DNA of 64,000 nt from an uncultured Eubacterium sp. (GCA_910578975.1 CAJTRZ010000005.1:90326-154325); one strand, 5' to 3'. Positions 16,675-25,680 are shown, counted from the stretch's first letter. Numbers and translations are program-made. Notes: generated by a model from the sequence alone, not told the origin.

Positions 16675-16758
16675 TAATCCACAAAGTGGAATCGCAGCCC
16701 GACAGCGAGAGGGAGCAAAGACAGAAAAACACATTAATTATTTGCGCTTCTTTTTTAT

Positions 16759-16787
16759 TTGTCACATTTGTGATAAACTATTACTAT
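16759..16787 (+). promoter_or_regulatory. Predicted promoter of the DUF308 gene
   Basis: TTGTCA (16759-16764), a 17-bp spacer and TACTAT (16782-16787) lie 21 bp before the start codon. Confidence 0.65.
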
Positions 16788-16808
16788 TAATTTGATTGGA
16801 GAGAATAT

Positions 16809-17456
16809 ATGAATTATTTAAAAAATTTAAAATGGGAAATGATATTATTTTCCCTGACAAGTATTGCAGTAGGCATATTGATGTTTTTTTATCCAAGCCA
16901 GATTATTAATACAGTATGTATTGTCTTGGCTTCCATCCTTTTCATTTTGGGTGCCAGATATTTAATAGAATACAGAAGAAACAATGCAATTGAGAATTTT
17001 TATAAATATGAATTAGTTGCAGGAATTGCTCTTATTTTAGGAGGCATAGTTGTACTTTGCTGTATGAAACTGATTTTATCATTTATCACATATTTAATTG
17101 CAATTATTATCATCATTAGCGGATTAATGAAAGTAGAGAATGCTTTGGATTTAAAGAAGATGGGAAACAATTGGATTCCACTCATGGTATTTGCAATAAT
17201 ATGTATTATGTTAGGGATTTCAGTATTGATGATGCCTATGGATAATAATGATAATGGAACAAGTACAGCATCAGGTTTTCTGATACAGGCTTCAGGAATT
17301 ATATTTGCAGTGACAGGTTTCATCGATTTAGTTACGACACTTTCTGTTTCAGGAAAAATAAAAAGATGGACATCCGAGCGGAAAACAACAATATTAGGAG
17401 ATGATGGATATGAAGAAATTATTGTAGATATTCAGGATGATACAGATGATAAGTAA
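16809..17456 (+). CDS. DUF308 (HdeD-like) integral membrane protein
   Basis: The 215-residue protein has about six hydrophobic helices arranged as pairs: LFSLTSIAVGILMFFYP, IVLASILFILGARYLIEY, AGIALILGGIVVLCCM, LSFITYLIAIIIIISGLMKVENALDLK, LMVFAIICIMLGISVLMMP and ASGIIFAVTGFIDLVTTLS. The repeated GxxxxxxP turn pattern is typical of DUF308/HdeD proteins. The charged C-terminal tail of about 35 residues (acidic, IVDIQDDTDDK) is probably cytoplasmic. In E. coli HdeD is linked to acid resistance, but in Firmicutes the role is unknown. GGAGAG precedes the ATG. It stands alone, with its own promoter and terminator. Confidence 0.85.
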   Translation: MNYLKNLKWEMILFSLTSIAVGILMFFYPSQIINTVCIVLASILFILGARYLIEYRRNNAIENFYKYELVAGIALILGGIVVLCCMKLILSFITYLIAIIIIISGLMKVENALDLKKMGNNWIPLMVFAIICIMLGISVLMMPMDNNDNGTSTASGFLIQASGIIFAVTGFIDLVTTLSVSGKIKRWTSERKTTILGDDGYEEIIVDIQDDTDDK

Positions 17457-17480
17457 TTAGATATGATACTGATTTATAAT

Positions 17481-17525
17481 AAAACAGATAGCGTCACATT
17501 AAAGCGATGCTATCTGTTTTTATAT
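17481..17525. terminator. Bidirectional terminator between DUF308 gene and degV
   Basis: AAAACAGATAGC (17481-17492) pairs with 17509-17520, followed by T-rich sequence on both strands. Confidence 0.88.
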
Positions 17526-17535
17526 AAATAATTTA

Positions 17536-18414
17536 TTATAAAGTTTCATATTTTTGAACACATCCAAGTCCAATTGGATGTGGACCGGTATGAACTCCGG
17601 ATACAATACCTATCGCGGCGTTTGTTTCTGATTGAAGTTTTATACCGAGAGTTTCTTCTAATTCATTCATGAAACTAACACCTTCTGCAGCGTCATAACC
17701 ATATCCCACAGAGACAATAAAATTATCCTTTCCTTTTTCAGTCAAATATTTATCTGCAACAGATAAAACTTTTTTCTTCAATTTGTTTCGATTCCGTCCA
17801 ATACCACCAAGACTGATGTCGCCATCTTTCATGATGATTACAGGCTTCACGTCAATTTTGCTGGCGGCAGCAGCCACCTTGCCAATACGTCCGCCCATCT
17901 GCAAATAATCGAGGGAACCTACAGTAAAGAATATCCTGGCAGAATCAATAACTTTTTGAATTTTATCTAAAGCCTTATCAAGAGGCAATGCGGCGTCACG
18001 CATACGCACGGTCTGATCAATAATTAATGCCTGAGTAACAGTATTTTGTTTTGTATCTATGATATAAATCTTTGCATCTGGATATTCTTCTTCAATCAAT
18101 CCTTTTGCATTCATAGCGGAATTGTAGGAACCACTAAATATTAAAGAGATTGTAAAACAAATAACCGGAATATCTTTTTCTACATATTCCTTAAAAGTGG
18201 TATAGTAACTATCTACACTTGGCAGGGATGTTTTTGGATAAATGCCAGAATTGTCTACCATTCTTTGATAACACTCATTTCTGGTAATATCTATACCATC
18301 TCTATAATAAGTTTCTCCATCAAAAGATACTGACAAAGGAACGATTGTAATATCGTGTTCATTTACATATGCTTGTGGTAAATCGCAAGCGCTGTCACTG
18401 ATAATTTTATACAT
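17536..18414 (-). CDS. DegV family fatty-acid-binding protein (first copy)
   Basis: DegV proteins bind a fatty acid between two domains, and the FakB subgroup presents it to the kinase FakA for phospholipid synthesis. The 292-residue protein has the signature N-terminus MYKIISDSACDLP, PKTSLPSVDSYYTTF, FTISLIFSGSYNSAMNAKGL, IIDTKQNTVTQALI and the GGRIGK and HTGPHPIGLG motifs. The ATG at 18414 is chosen because MYKIISDS is the family start. GGAG lies about 13 nt upstream, slightly distant; an upstream in-frame ATG at 18465 would add 17 atypical residues and lacks a site. A 23-bp palindrome shared with the second degV gene lies between its -10 box and this start. Confidence 0.93.
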   Translation of the reverse strand: MYKIISDSACDLPQAYVNEHDITIVPLSVSFDGETYYRDGIDITRNECYQRMVDNSGIYPKTSLPSVDSYYTTFKEYVEKDIPVICFTISLIFSGSYNSAMNAKGLIEEEYPDAKIYIIDTKQNTVTQALIIDQTVRMRDAALPLDKALDKIQKVIDSARIFFTVGSLDYLQMGGRIGKVAAAASKIDVKPVIIMKDGDISLGGIGRNRNKLKKKVLSVADKYLTEKGKDNFIVSVGYGYDAAEGVSFMNELEETLGIKLQSETNAAIGIVSGVHTGPHPIGLGCVQKYETL

Positions 18415-18432
18415 AGATTTTAAAAACTCCTT

Positions 18433-18455
18433 TACGTAGTATTTAATACTACATA
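18433..18455 (-). promoter_or_regulatory. Candidate repressor operator at degV (site 1)
   Basis: On the minus strand the 23 bp read TATGTAG, nine bases, CTACGTA, with the near-palindrome GTAGTATT-N-AATACTAC at its centre. It begins immediately after the -10 box of this degV gene. It is 20/23 identical to site 2 (45426-45448), at the equivalent place in front of the second degV gene. Confidence 0.72.
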
Positions 18456-18483
18456 AGTATAACACTTATGTGATTTTTATCAA
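18456..18483 (-). promoter_or_regulatory. Predicted promoter of degV copy 1
   Basis: On the minus strand TTGATA (18483-18478), a 16-bp spacer and TATACT (18461-18456). The -10 box lies inside a second inverted repeat, CATAAGT/ACTTATG (18452-18470), and is followed directly by operator site 1. Confidence 0.7.
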
Positions 18484-18613
18484 TACGTTTTATAAAAAAA
18501 GGCTAACTTTAACAGAAATTTAACATTCGAATTTTCTTTCTTACTTTATTATGATACAATATTTCTATGTTATTACATAAAAAATAGGATAAAGAACGGA
18601 AAAGGGGAGAATT

Positions 18614-20434
18614 GTGGATAAAATTAAAAGTATATTGAGGTATCAAAAACAACTAATAGAAGGTTTGTTTGTAAGTCTGACTGCAGCGTGGGCAATTGTG
18701 TCTGTTGTCAGAGGGGCAACGAAAAAAATTGGTGATATACAGTTTGCGGCACAGAGCAATTTTGTTGTAAACATTGTTTTGATAGTATTATTTGGGATTT
18801 TGATAGGTTTGGTTTATTTCAAAAAAGATTCTGCTGCCAGACTGATTATGTTTGTATCTGTATATAGTTTTGTGATTTTGTCAGCTATAACAGGATACGA
18901 GCAGCAATGGATTGACATGAACAAAAATCCTATAGGAAATATTTGCTTTCAGGGAGTGTTATGTTTTGTGGCAGTTTTAGCATTTTTGTATGTGAAAGAA
19001 GATGTATTCTGCCTGTTTAAGTCATTGGTAATTGATAAAGTAAAGGCTAGGATTATCTTTATCTTAATTGGAGTGTTCTTATTTGCTTTTATTGGGATTG
19101 TCACTGTATATAGATATATTACTTATAGTAATTCAACATTTGATTTTGGAATATTTGCGCAGATGTATGAAAATATGAAACAGACAGGATTGATGAATAC
19201 AACCGTAGAGAGAAACACTTTGCTTTCTCATTTTGGAGTACATTTTTCACCAATATTTTATATTGCGCTTCCAATTTATTTTGTATTTCCAAGTCCGGTT
19301 ACGGTACAGTTGGTTCAGGCAGTAATGGTGGCATTGCCTGTGATTCCGATTGTTTTACTTTGCAGACATTATAAAATGTCACATTGGATGAGTGTGGCTA
19401 TGGTATTGTTATATGCATTGTATCCGGCGACGGTAGGTGGAACATTCTATGATATTCATGAGAATTGTTTCTTGACATTTTTTGTTTTCTTGGCGATTTA
19501 TGCTGTAGAGAAAAAGAAGAACATTTTAACAATCTTCGCTGTTCTTCTTACATTTTTGGTAAAAGAGGATGCGGCAGTATACATTATGGTATTTGGAGCG
19601 TATTTATTGTTTTCCAGAAGAGACAAAAAGCGTGGAATAATATTAATAATTGCATCAGCTATATACTTTGTTGTTGCAATTGCCATTGTAAATAGTTTTG
19701 GATTGGGAATATTGGACAACCGGTTTGGAAATTTATATTTCGACCCAAGTGCCGGGCTGGGACAGATAATTCAGACGATTGTATCCAATCCAGGGTATGT
19801 GTTGGCTCAGATTGTATCCAATAGTAGCGCAGAGCAGATGGATAAAATCGGATATCTGATAGTTATGATTGTTCCGATGGCTGCCGGCATATTTGCTACA
19901 GGCAGGAAATATTCGAGATATATTTTGATATCACCTTTTATAGTATTTAATGTGTTTACGACATATTTGTATTTGCATGATATATCATTTCAATATAATT
20001 TTGGTATCATTGCATTGTTTATGTACTTAATGATTTTAAACCTTTCTGAAATTAAATTGGAAAAGGCGAAGACATTTGCTGTTATTTCAGTAATATGTGC
20101 AAGTATTATGTTTGCAGGTTCCATTTTTCCTAAGATGGATTATTATGTTACAAAGTATAGTGAAGGCAAGGATGATTATGAAAAAATAAATAAAGCAATA
20201 GACTTAGTACCGGCAGGGGCTTCGGTATCCGCTTCTGGATTTTTGGTGCCACATCTGGCAGACCATTTAGATATGTATGATCAGAATCATCTTACTGAAA
20301 TGAAATTAGTAGAATATCTTGTAATTGATGAGAGGGGCAGTGAAAAAGAAAAGTTTAATGATGTATTAAATACAGGGCAATATGATTTAATATATAATGA
20401 ACCAAATCTGGTAAGTGTATATCATAAAAAATAA
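18614..20434 (+). CDS. DUF2079 polytopic membrane protein
   Basis: The 606-residue protein has roughly twelve membrane helices (for example GLFVSLTAAWAIVSVV, IVLIVLFGILIGLVYF, IIFILIGVFLFAFIGIVTVY, PVTVQLVQAVMVALPVIPIVLL) and matches DUF2079, which is distantly related to GT-C-type glycosyltransferases. The stretch SNSTFDFGIFAQMYENM after the first group of helices, and HFGVHFSPIFY in the following loop, are the usual DUF2079 landmarks. If it is a GT-C enzyme it would transfer sugar from a lipid carrier outside the membrane, but no activity is proven. Translation starts at GTG 18614 behind AGGGGAG. A divergent degV gene lies upstream. Confidence 0.82.
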   Translation: MDKIKSILRYQKQLIEGLFVSLTAAWAIVSVVRGATKKIGDIQFAAQSNFVVNIVLIVLFGILIGLVYFKKDSAARLIMFVSVYSFVILSAITGYEQQWIDMNKNPIGNICFQGVLCFVAVLAFLYVKEDVFCLFKSLVIDKVKARIIFILIGVFLFAFIGIVTVYRYITYSNSTFDFGIFAQMYENMKQTGLMNTTVERNTLLSHFGVHFSPIFYIALPIYFVFPSPVTVQLVQAVMVALPVIPIVLLCRHYKMSHWMSVAMVLLYALYPATVGGTFYDIHENCFLTFFVFLAIYAVEKKKNILTIFAVLLTFLVKEDAAVYIMVFGAYLLFSRRDKKRGIILIIASAIYFVVAIAIVNSFGLGILDNRFGNLYFDPSAGLGQIIQTIVSNPGYVLAQIVSNSSAEQMDKIGYLIVMIVPMAAGIFATGRKYSRYILISPFIVFNVFTTYLYLHDISFQYNFGIIALFMYLMILNLSEIKLEKAKTFAVISVICASIMFAGSIFPKMDYYVTKYSEGKDDYEKINKAIDLVPAGASVSASGFLVPHLADHLDMYDQNHLTEMKLVEYLVIDERGSEKEKFNDVLNTGQYDLIYNEPNLVSVYHKK

Positions 20435-20494
20435 AAGAGGCACATTTCTTTTGATTAAGGACTCTTATTTCGCAAGATTAGAAAGGGGAGTTCT

Positions 20495-20599
20495 ATGTTG
20501 AAAGAGATGTGTTTTTTTGTTATACTTTTAAGTGGGTTTTTATGTTTTATAATAGTAAAAGCAATTGATTATTGTAAAGAAAAAGAGGTATTATTTTGA
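20495..20599 (+). CDS. 34-residue membrane micropeptide coupled to pyrC
   Basis: A short frame starts at ATG 20495 behind a strong GAAAGGGGAG ribosome binding site and codes for MLKEMCFFVILLSGFLC..., a single hydrophobic helix followed by a charged tail (DYCKEKEVLF). Its TGA stop (20597-20599) overlaps the TTG start of pyrC as TTGA. It could be a real small membrane protein, or a leader whose translation opens the pyrC start. No homologue can be claimed from memory. Confidence 0.5.
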   Translation: MLKEMCFFVILLSGFLCFIIVKAIDYCKEKEVLF

Positions 20600-21879
20600 C
20601 AATATTAATTAAAAATGGACGCATACTGAATCCTTCAGAAAATATGGATAAAGTAATGGATATCTATGTTGAGGATGGAGTGATTCAGAAAAAAGCAGAA
20701 AATATACAAAAAAATGCAGATAAAGTGATTGATGCAAAAGGGTGTTATGTAGTGCCGGGATTAATTGATTTGCATGTGCATTTCAGGGATCCGGGACTTA
20801 CATACAAAGAAGATATAGAGACAGGCAGCAGGGCAGCAGCGAAAGGTGGGTTTACAACAGTATGCTGTATGCCAAATACGAAACCTGTAGTAGACAGTGT
20901 AGAAACAATAAAATACATTGTGGACAAGTCCAAAGAAGTGGGACTCACCAATGTTTTACCGGTAGGTGCAGTGACAATGCAGATGGCAGGCAGGGAAATT
21001 ACAGATGTTGAAAAATTAAAAGAAGCAGGAATCTGTGCCATCAGTGAGGATGGAAAATCTGTTATGAACTCTGGTGTTTACAGAAAGGCAATGAAAGAGG
21101 CAGCCAGATTGAACGTTCCAGTAATGGCACACTGTGAAGATATTAATTTGGTAGAAGGTGGTGTTATTAACTTAGGAGATAAGTCGGAGAAACTGGGAGT
21201 AAAAGGAATCAGTAATGCTGTAGAGGATGTGATTGCCATGAGAGACATTATGCTTGCAAGAGAGACAGGAGCAACACTGCATCTCTGTCATTGTTCTACA
21301 AAAGATAGTGTAGAAATGGTAAGACGGGCAAAGGCAGAGGGGATAAAGGTTACTGCTGAAGTTTGTCCACATCATTTTTCTATGTGTACTGATGATATTA
21401 CAGGCAATGACAGTAATTTCAAAATGAATCCACCTCTGAGGAGCAGAGAAGATATGGAAACCTTAATCAAGGGATTAAGTGATGATGTGATGGATGTAAT
21501 CTCTACAGATCATGCACCACATAGTGCAGAGGAAAAGGCAAAGGATTTGGAACATGCACCATTTGGAATCGTAGGATTGGAAACATCAGTAGCATTAACC
21601 TTAACAAATTTGGTCAAGAAAGGCTATATTACACCTCTTCAAATGGCAGCTAAGATGAGTTATAATCCTGCAAAAGTATTAGGGATTGACAAGGGAACTT
21701 TGAATGAGGGTGCAGCAGCAGATATTACGATTATTAATCCTGACAAGGAATATGCGATTGACGTGGATACTTTTGTGTCAAAGGGAAAGAATACTCCGTT
21801 TAATGGATATAAAGTTTTTGGAGAAGTGGAATATACAATTCTTGGCGGTATGATAGTGTATGAAAATGGTAACCTGTAA
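20596..21879 (+). CDS. pyrC: Dihydroorotase
   Basis: PyrC closes carbamoyl-aspartate to dihydroorotate in UMP synthesis. The 427-residue protein shows the zinc-binding DLHVHFRDPGLTYKED near residue 57, GGFTTVCCMPNTKPV, HCED, LHLCHCST, and STDHAPHSAEEK carrying the catalytic Asp. This is the long, type I-like dihydroorotase common in Firmicutes. The start is TTG at 20596, with GAGG about 7 nt upstream, overlapping the stop of the 34-residue reading frame. pyrF, pyrK and pyrD follow on the same strand with gaps of 98, 60 and -1 bp. carAB and pyrB are not in the window. Confidence 0.95.
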   Translation: MTILIKNGRILNPSENMDKVMDIYVEDGVIQKKAENIQKNADKVIDAKGCYVVPGLIDLHVHFRDPGLTYKEDIETGSRAAAKGGFTTVCCMPNTKPVVDSVETIKYIVDKSKEVGLTNVLPVGAVTMQMAGREITDVEKLKEAGICAISEDGKSVMNSGVYRKAMKEAARLNVPVMAHCEDINLVEGGVINLGDKSEKLGVKGISNAVEDVIAMRDIMLARETGATLHLCHCSTKDSVEMVRRAKAEGIKVTAEVCPHHFSMCTDDITGNDSNFKMNPPLRSREDMETLIKGLSDDVMDVISTDHAPHSAEEKAKDLEHAPFGIVGLETSVALTLTNLVKKGYITPLQMAAKMSYNPAKVLGIDKGTLNEGAAADITIINPDKEYAIDVDTFVSKGKNTPFNGYKVFGEVEYTILGGMIVYENGNL

Positions 21880-21977
21880 GATGTATATGTGGTTTATAAA
21901 AATGCTGATGAATACAAAATGTATTCCCAATAGTATTTGAGTGAATATAAGAATATGAGCAAGAGAAAGGAACAGAT

Positions 21978-22895
21978 ATGATTAACAAGTTAGTAGACAA
22001 AATTAAAAAAACAAATGCACCAGTGGTAGTGGGGCTTGACCCAATGATGAGTTATTTGCCAGAGCAGATTACGAAGAAGGCATTTGATGAGTTTGGTGAA
22101 ACATTGGAAGGAGCAGCAGAGGCAATATGGCAGTACAATAAAGGTATTATTGATGCTACTTATGATTTAATTCCAGCCGTGAAACCACAGATAGCAATGT
22201 ATGAGCAGTTTGGAATTCCTGGACTTGCAGCATTTGACAAGACAGTGAAATACGCTAAAGAGAAAGATTTGGTTGTAATCGGTGATGTAAAGCGTGGAGA
22301 TATTGGTTCTACATCAGCAGCATATGCTACGGGGCATCTTGGCAAAGTTCAGGTAGGAAGTAAGATATATTCTTTATTTGATGAAGACTTTGCTACGGTT
22401 AATCCATACCTTGGAACAGATGGAATTAAGCCATTTGTAGATGTATGTAAGGAAGAAAACAAGGGATTGTTTATTTTAGTAAAAACATCAAATCCTTCCA
22501 GTGGAGAATTTCAGGACAGATTAATTGATGGAAGACCACTTTATGAATGGGTAGGAGAGCAGGTTGCTAAGTGGGGTGAAGACCATATGGGCAATGATTA
22601 CAGTTATATTGGAGCTGTGGTAGGTGCTACATATCCTGAAATGGGAAAGGTTCTTCGTCAGATTATGCCAAAGAGTTATATCCTTGTTCCTGGATATGGC
22701 GCACAGGGTGGAACAGCAGAAGGGCTGAAACCTTATTTTAACGAAGATGGATTGGGAGCGATTGTAAATTCTTCCAGAGGAATTATTTGTGCATACAAGC
22801 AGGAACAGTATGCGAAGTTTGGTGCAGAGAATTATGCAGATGCATCACGTCAGGCTGTGATTGATATGATTGAGGATATTAATTCAATATTTTAA
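21978..22895 (+). CDS. pyrF: Orotidine 5'-phosphate decarboxylase, type 2
   Basis: PyrF removes CO2 from OMP to give UMP, the last step of the pathway. The 305 residues fit the longer type 2 (mycobacterial-like) family. Motifs are VVVGLDPMMSYLP at the N-terminus, AVKPQIAMYEQFG, the catalytic DVKRGDIGSTS (Asp-x-Lys-x-x-Asp), FVLVKTSNPSSGEFQD-like ILVKTSNPSSGEFQD, VVGATYPEMG and VPGYGAQGG near the C-terminus. AAAGGAAC precedes the ATG. It sits third-last in the pyrC-F-K-D cluster; pyrE, which supplies OMP, is 3 kb downstream. Confidence 0.95.
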   Translation: MINKLVDKIKKTNAPVVVGLDPMMSYLPEQITKKAFDEFGETLEGAAEAIWQYNKGIIDATYDLIPAVKPQIAMYEQFGIPGLAAFDKTVKYAKEKDLVVIGDVKRGDIGSTSAAYATGHLGKVQVGSKIYSLFDEDFATVNPYLGTDGIKPFVDVCKEENKGLFILVKTSNPSSGEFQDRLIDGRPLYEWVGEQVAKWGEDHMGNDYSYIGAVVGATYPEMGKVLRQIMPKSYILVPGYGAQGGTAEGLKPYFNEDGLGAIVNSSRGIICAYKQEQYAKFGAENYADASRQAVIDMIEDINSIF

Positions 22896-22955
22896 TTTTT
22901 ATATGTAAGTGAAAATAATTCAGATAAACCTAATGGAACTAGAATGGAGAAACAT

Positions 22956-23750
22956 ATGAGACAAAAAGAAATTGCAAAAGTAGTGAGCCAGCAGTGCATT
23001 GGCACTGGTGTTTACAGTATGATTATAAAGACAGAGGCTGCAAAGGAAGCAGTGGCAGGACAATTTGTTTCCGTTTATTGTAAGGATAAAACAAAGCTCC
23101 TTCCAAGACCAATCAGTATCTGTCAGATAAATAAAGAGGAGAGTACTCTACGCATTGTTTATCGTGTGGTAGGTGGAGGTACAGAGGAGATGTCTACGTA
23201 CAAAGCAGGAGATGACATTGAACTGATTGGACCTTTAGGAAATGGTTTTATGCAAAGAGAAGGCAAAAAGGCAATTTTGATTGGTGGTGGCATTGGCATT
23301 CCACCGATGGTCGGACTGGCAGAAAGCCTAAATGCTAAGACAGAAGAACAGGAATTAGATTCACAGGATTATGTTCAAGTGGTTGCAGGATATCGAGATG
23401 AATTGTTCTTAACAGAGGAAATCAAAAAGAATGGGGCGTTGTATATTGCCACAGAGAATGGAAGTACAGGAACAAAGGGGACAGTTATCGATGCTATCAA
23501 AGAACAGGCAGTAGAAGGTGATGTGATTTATGCATGTGGTCCGATACCGATGTTGAAAGCAATTAAAGAGTATGCGTTGGAAAAAAATATAGAGTGTCAG
23601 ATTTCTTTGGAAGAGAGAATGGCATGTGGTATTGGTGCGTGTCTTGCATGTGTCTGTAAGTCAAAGGACAAAGACCACCACACAAATGTTAATAACAAGA
23701 GAATCTGCAAGGATGGTCCGGTATTCTTGGCACAGGAGGTGGAACTATAA
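22956..23750 (+). CDS. pyrK: Dihydroorotate dehydrogenase B, electron-transfer subunit
   Basis: PyrK carries FAD and a 2Fe-2S cluster and passes electrons from the PyrD catalytic subunit to NAD+. The 264-residue protein has the ferredoxin-reductase-like FAD site RPISICQ near residue 50 and GPLGNGF. The NAD-binding GGGIGIPPMVGLAE follows. The cluster motif is at the C-terminus: MACGIGACLACVCK, then ICKDGPVF, giving four Cys. ATG 22956 is chosen over ATG 22944 because GGAGA lies 5 nt upstream. The stop TAA shares its last A with the ATG of pyrD, so the two subunits are translationally coupled. Confidence 0.94.
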   Translation: MRQKEIAKVVSQQCIGTGVYSMIIKTEAAKEAVAGQFVSVYCKDKTKLLPRPISICQINKEESTLRIVYRVVGGGTEEMSTYKAGDDIELIGPLGNGFMQREGKKAILIGGGIGIPPMVGLAESLNAKTEEQELDSQDYVQVVAGYRDELFLTEEIKKNGALYIATENGSTGTKGTVIDAIKEQAVEGDVIYACGPIPMLKAIKEYALEKNIECQISLEERMACGIGACLACVCKSKDKDHHTNVNNKRICKDGPVFLAQEVEL

Positions 23751-24652
23751 TGAACACGAGAGTAAATATTGCAGGTGTAGAGTTTAAAAATCCTGTAACG
23801 GTAGCTTCTGGAACATTTGGCTCTGGCGCTGAATATGGTGATTTTGTAGATTTAAACAGATTAGGTGCTGTAACTACGAAAGGTGTGGCAAATGTACCTT
23901 GGGAGGGAAATCCGACGCCACGTATTGCAGAGACATATGGTGGAATGCTCAATGCAGTAGGACTTCAGAATCCGGGATATGAGCTTTTTGCAAAGAGAGA
24001 TATCCCATATCTGCAAAAATTTGATACCAATATTATTGTCAATGTATGTGGAAGAACTACAGAAGATTACATTGATGTAGTAGAAAAGTTAGGGCATGAA
24101 GATGTAGATTTATTAGAAATAAATATTTCCTGTCCGAATGTAAAACATGGTGGTATTGCTTTTGGGCAGGATCCAAAAGCAGTAGAAGATATAACAAGAG
24201 AAGTAAAAAAAGTAGCGAAGCAGCCAGTCATAATGAAACTCAGCCCGAATGTAACCGACATTACAGAGATGGCAAAAGCAGCAGAAGCAGGCGGGGCTGA
24301 TGCATTGTCTTTGATTAATACGTTGACTGGAATGCAGATAGACATAGAAAGACAGAAGTTTGTTCTGGCAAACAAGACTGGTGGATTGTCTGGACCGGCA
24401 ATTAAACCGGTAGCGGTGCGTATGGTATATCAGGTGGCAAATGCAGTAAAAGTTCCGATTATTGGAATGGGTGGTATTGCCAGTGCAAAAGATGCTATTG
24501 AGTTTATTTTGGCAGGTGCTACAGCAGTGTCTGTAGGTACAGCCAACTTTAATAATCCAAATACAACAATAGAGGTTATAGAGGGTATCGAAGATTATAT
24601 GAGAAGACACCAGGTGGAAGATATTAATCAATTAATTGGAATTGTAAAGTGA
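23750..24652 (+). CDS. pyrD: Dihydroorotate dehydrogenase B, catalytic subunit
   Basis: PyrD oxidises dihydroorotate to orotate with FMN and works in complex with PyrK. The 300-residue type 1B enzyme has VTVASGTFGSGAEYG, the catalytic Cys in INISCPNVKHGG, LINTLTGMQIDIE, GGLSGPAIKPVAVRMVY, and the FMN phosphate-binding IIGMGGIASAKDAIEFILAGATAVSVGT. The start overlaps the pyrK stop by one base. A weak hairpin at 24661-24688 follows, so the pyr cluster probably ends here. Confidence 0.96.
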   Translation: MNTRVNIAGVEFKNPVTVASGTFGSGAEYGDFVDLNRLGAVTTKGVANVPWEGNPTPRIAETYGGMLNAVGLQNPGYELFAKRDIPYLQKFDTNIIVNVCGRTTEDYIDVVEKLGHEDVDLLEINISCPNVKHGGIAFGQDPKAVEDITREVKKVAKQPVIMKLSPNVTDITEMAKAAEAGGADALSLINTLTGMQIDIERQKFVLANKTGGLSGPAIKPVAVRMVYQVANAVKVPIIGMGGIASAKDAIEFILAGATAVSVGTANFNNPNTTIEVIEGIEDYMRRHQVEDINQLIGIVK

Positions 24653-24660
24653 TTTATTAC

Positions 24661-24692
24661 AGCAGCCTATAGAGTTCTATTGGTTGCTTTTC
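24661..24692 (+). terminator. Weak terminator after pyrD
   Basis: AGCAGCCTATAG (24661-24672) pairs with CTATTGGTTGCT (24677-24688) with one mismatch and one G-U pair, then TTTTC. Confidence 0.55.
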
Positions 24693-24737
24693 ACATTTAC
24701 CTGTAGTAAAATTGGTAAAGATAGGAGTGATAGAGTA

Positions 24738-25670
24738 ATGAAAAAAGTATCTTTAATCATCCCTTGCTTTAACGAAGAAGAAGTTTTAGGGATACTATAT
24801 GATGAATTAAAAAAAGTAACCGCTCAGATGAGCCAGTACGCATTTGAATTATTGTTTGTAGATGATGGATCTAAAGATGGAACATTATCCATTTTAAGAG
24901 AACTGGCACAGCAGGATGATAGAGTTGTATACTATTCTTTTTCGAGAAATTTTGGAAAAGAAGCGGCTATGTATGCAGGGTTCTGCCATGCAACAGGTGA
25001 TTATGTAGCTGTTATGGATGCGGATATGCAGGATCCACCGTCATTATTACCTGAAATGATGTCTTATCTGGAAAGTGGTGAGTACGACAGTGTTGCAACC
25101 AGAAGAGTTTCCAGACAGGGAGAGCCAAAGATACGCTCTTTCTTTGCCAGAAGATTTTATAAATTGATTAATAGAATTTCAGATTCAGATATTGTAGATG
25201 GGGCGAGAGATTTCCGGTTGATGAAGCGAGAGATGGTAGATGCTATTGTAGAAATCGGGGAACAGAATAGATTTTCAAAAGGTATTTTTGGATGGATTGG
25301 ATTTAAAACAAAGTGGATTCCTTTTGAAAATGTTGAGAGAGCAGCAGGAGAAACCAAATGGAATTTTTGGGGATTATTTAAATATTCTTTGGATGGAATA
25401 TTCAACTTCTCTCAGGCACCGCTTCAGATTGCATCTTTTATTGGATTATTCTTTACTTTTATTTCTTTTGTAGCCATTATTTTTATAATGGTCAGAAAGT
25501 TTATCTGGGGAGATCCGGTAGAAGGATGGCCGTCTTTGGTATGTATTGTAACGTTTATTGGTGGGGTGCAGTTATTCTGTATGGGAATTATAGGACAATA
25601 TTTGGCGAAAACTTATGTAGAAGTGAAAAAACGTCCACATTATATTGTGGCTGAGACAAATAAAAAATAA
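24738..25670 (+). CDS. GtrB/DPM1-like glycosyltransferase, family 2
   Basis: The 310-residue protein has an N-terminal GT-A domain: KKVSLIIPCFNEEEVL, FVDDGSKDGTLSIL, and the metal-binding DADMQDPP. Two membrane helices near the C-terminus (IASFIGLFFTFISFVAIIFIMV and LVCIVTFIGGVQLFCMGIIGQYLAK) and the YVEVKKRPHY tail fit the GtrB/ArnC-like group. These enzymes move a sugar from a nucleotide donor to undecaprenyl phosphate on the inner face of the membrane. That would supply a lipid-linked donor to GT-C-type enzymes such as the DUF2079 protein upstream, which is speculation. The start at 24738 is favoured by AGGAG at 24723-24727. Confidence 0.9.
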   Translation: MKKVSLIIPCFNEEEVLGILYDELKKVTAQMSQYAFELLFVDDGSKDGTLSILRELAQQDDRVVYYSFSRNFGKEAAMYAGFCHATGDYVAVMDADMQDPPSLLPEMMSYLESGEYDSVATRRVSRQGEPKIRSFFARRFYKLINRISDSDIVDGARDFRLMKREMVDAIVEIGEQNRFSKGIFGWIGFKTKWIPFENVERAAGETKWNFWGLFKYSLDGIFNFSQAPLQIASFIGLFFTFISFVAIIFIMVRKFIWGDPVEGWPSLVCIVTFIGGVQLFCMGIIGQYLAKTYVEVKKRPHYIVAETNKK

Positions 25671-25680
25671 TTCGCTTAAG

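Noticed and set aside
20435..20494. PyrR-binding attenuator before pyrC
   Set aside because: No PyrR anti-antiterminator consensus and no antiterminator/terminator pair could be found.
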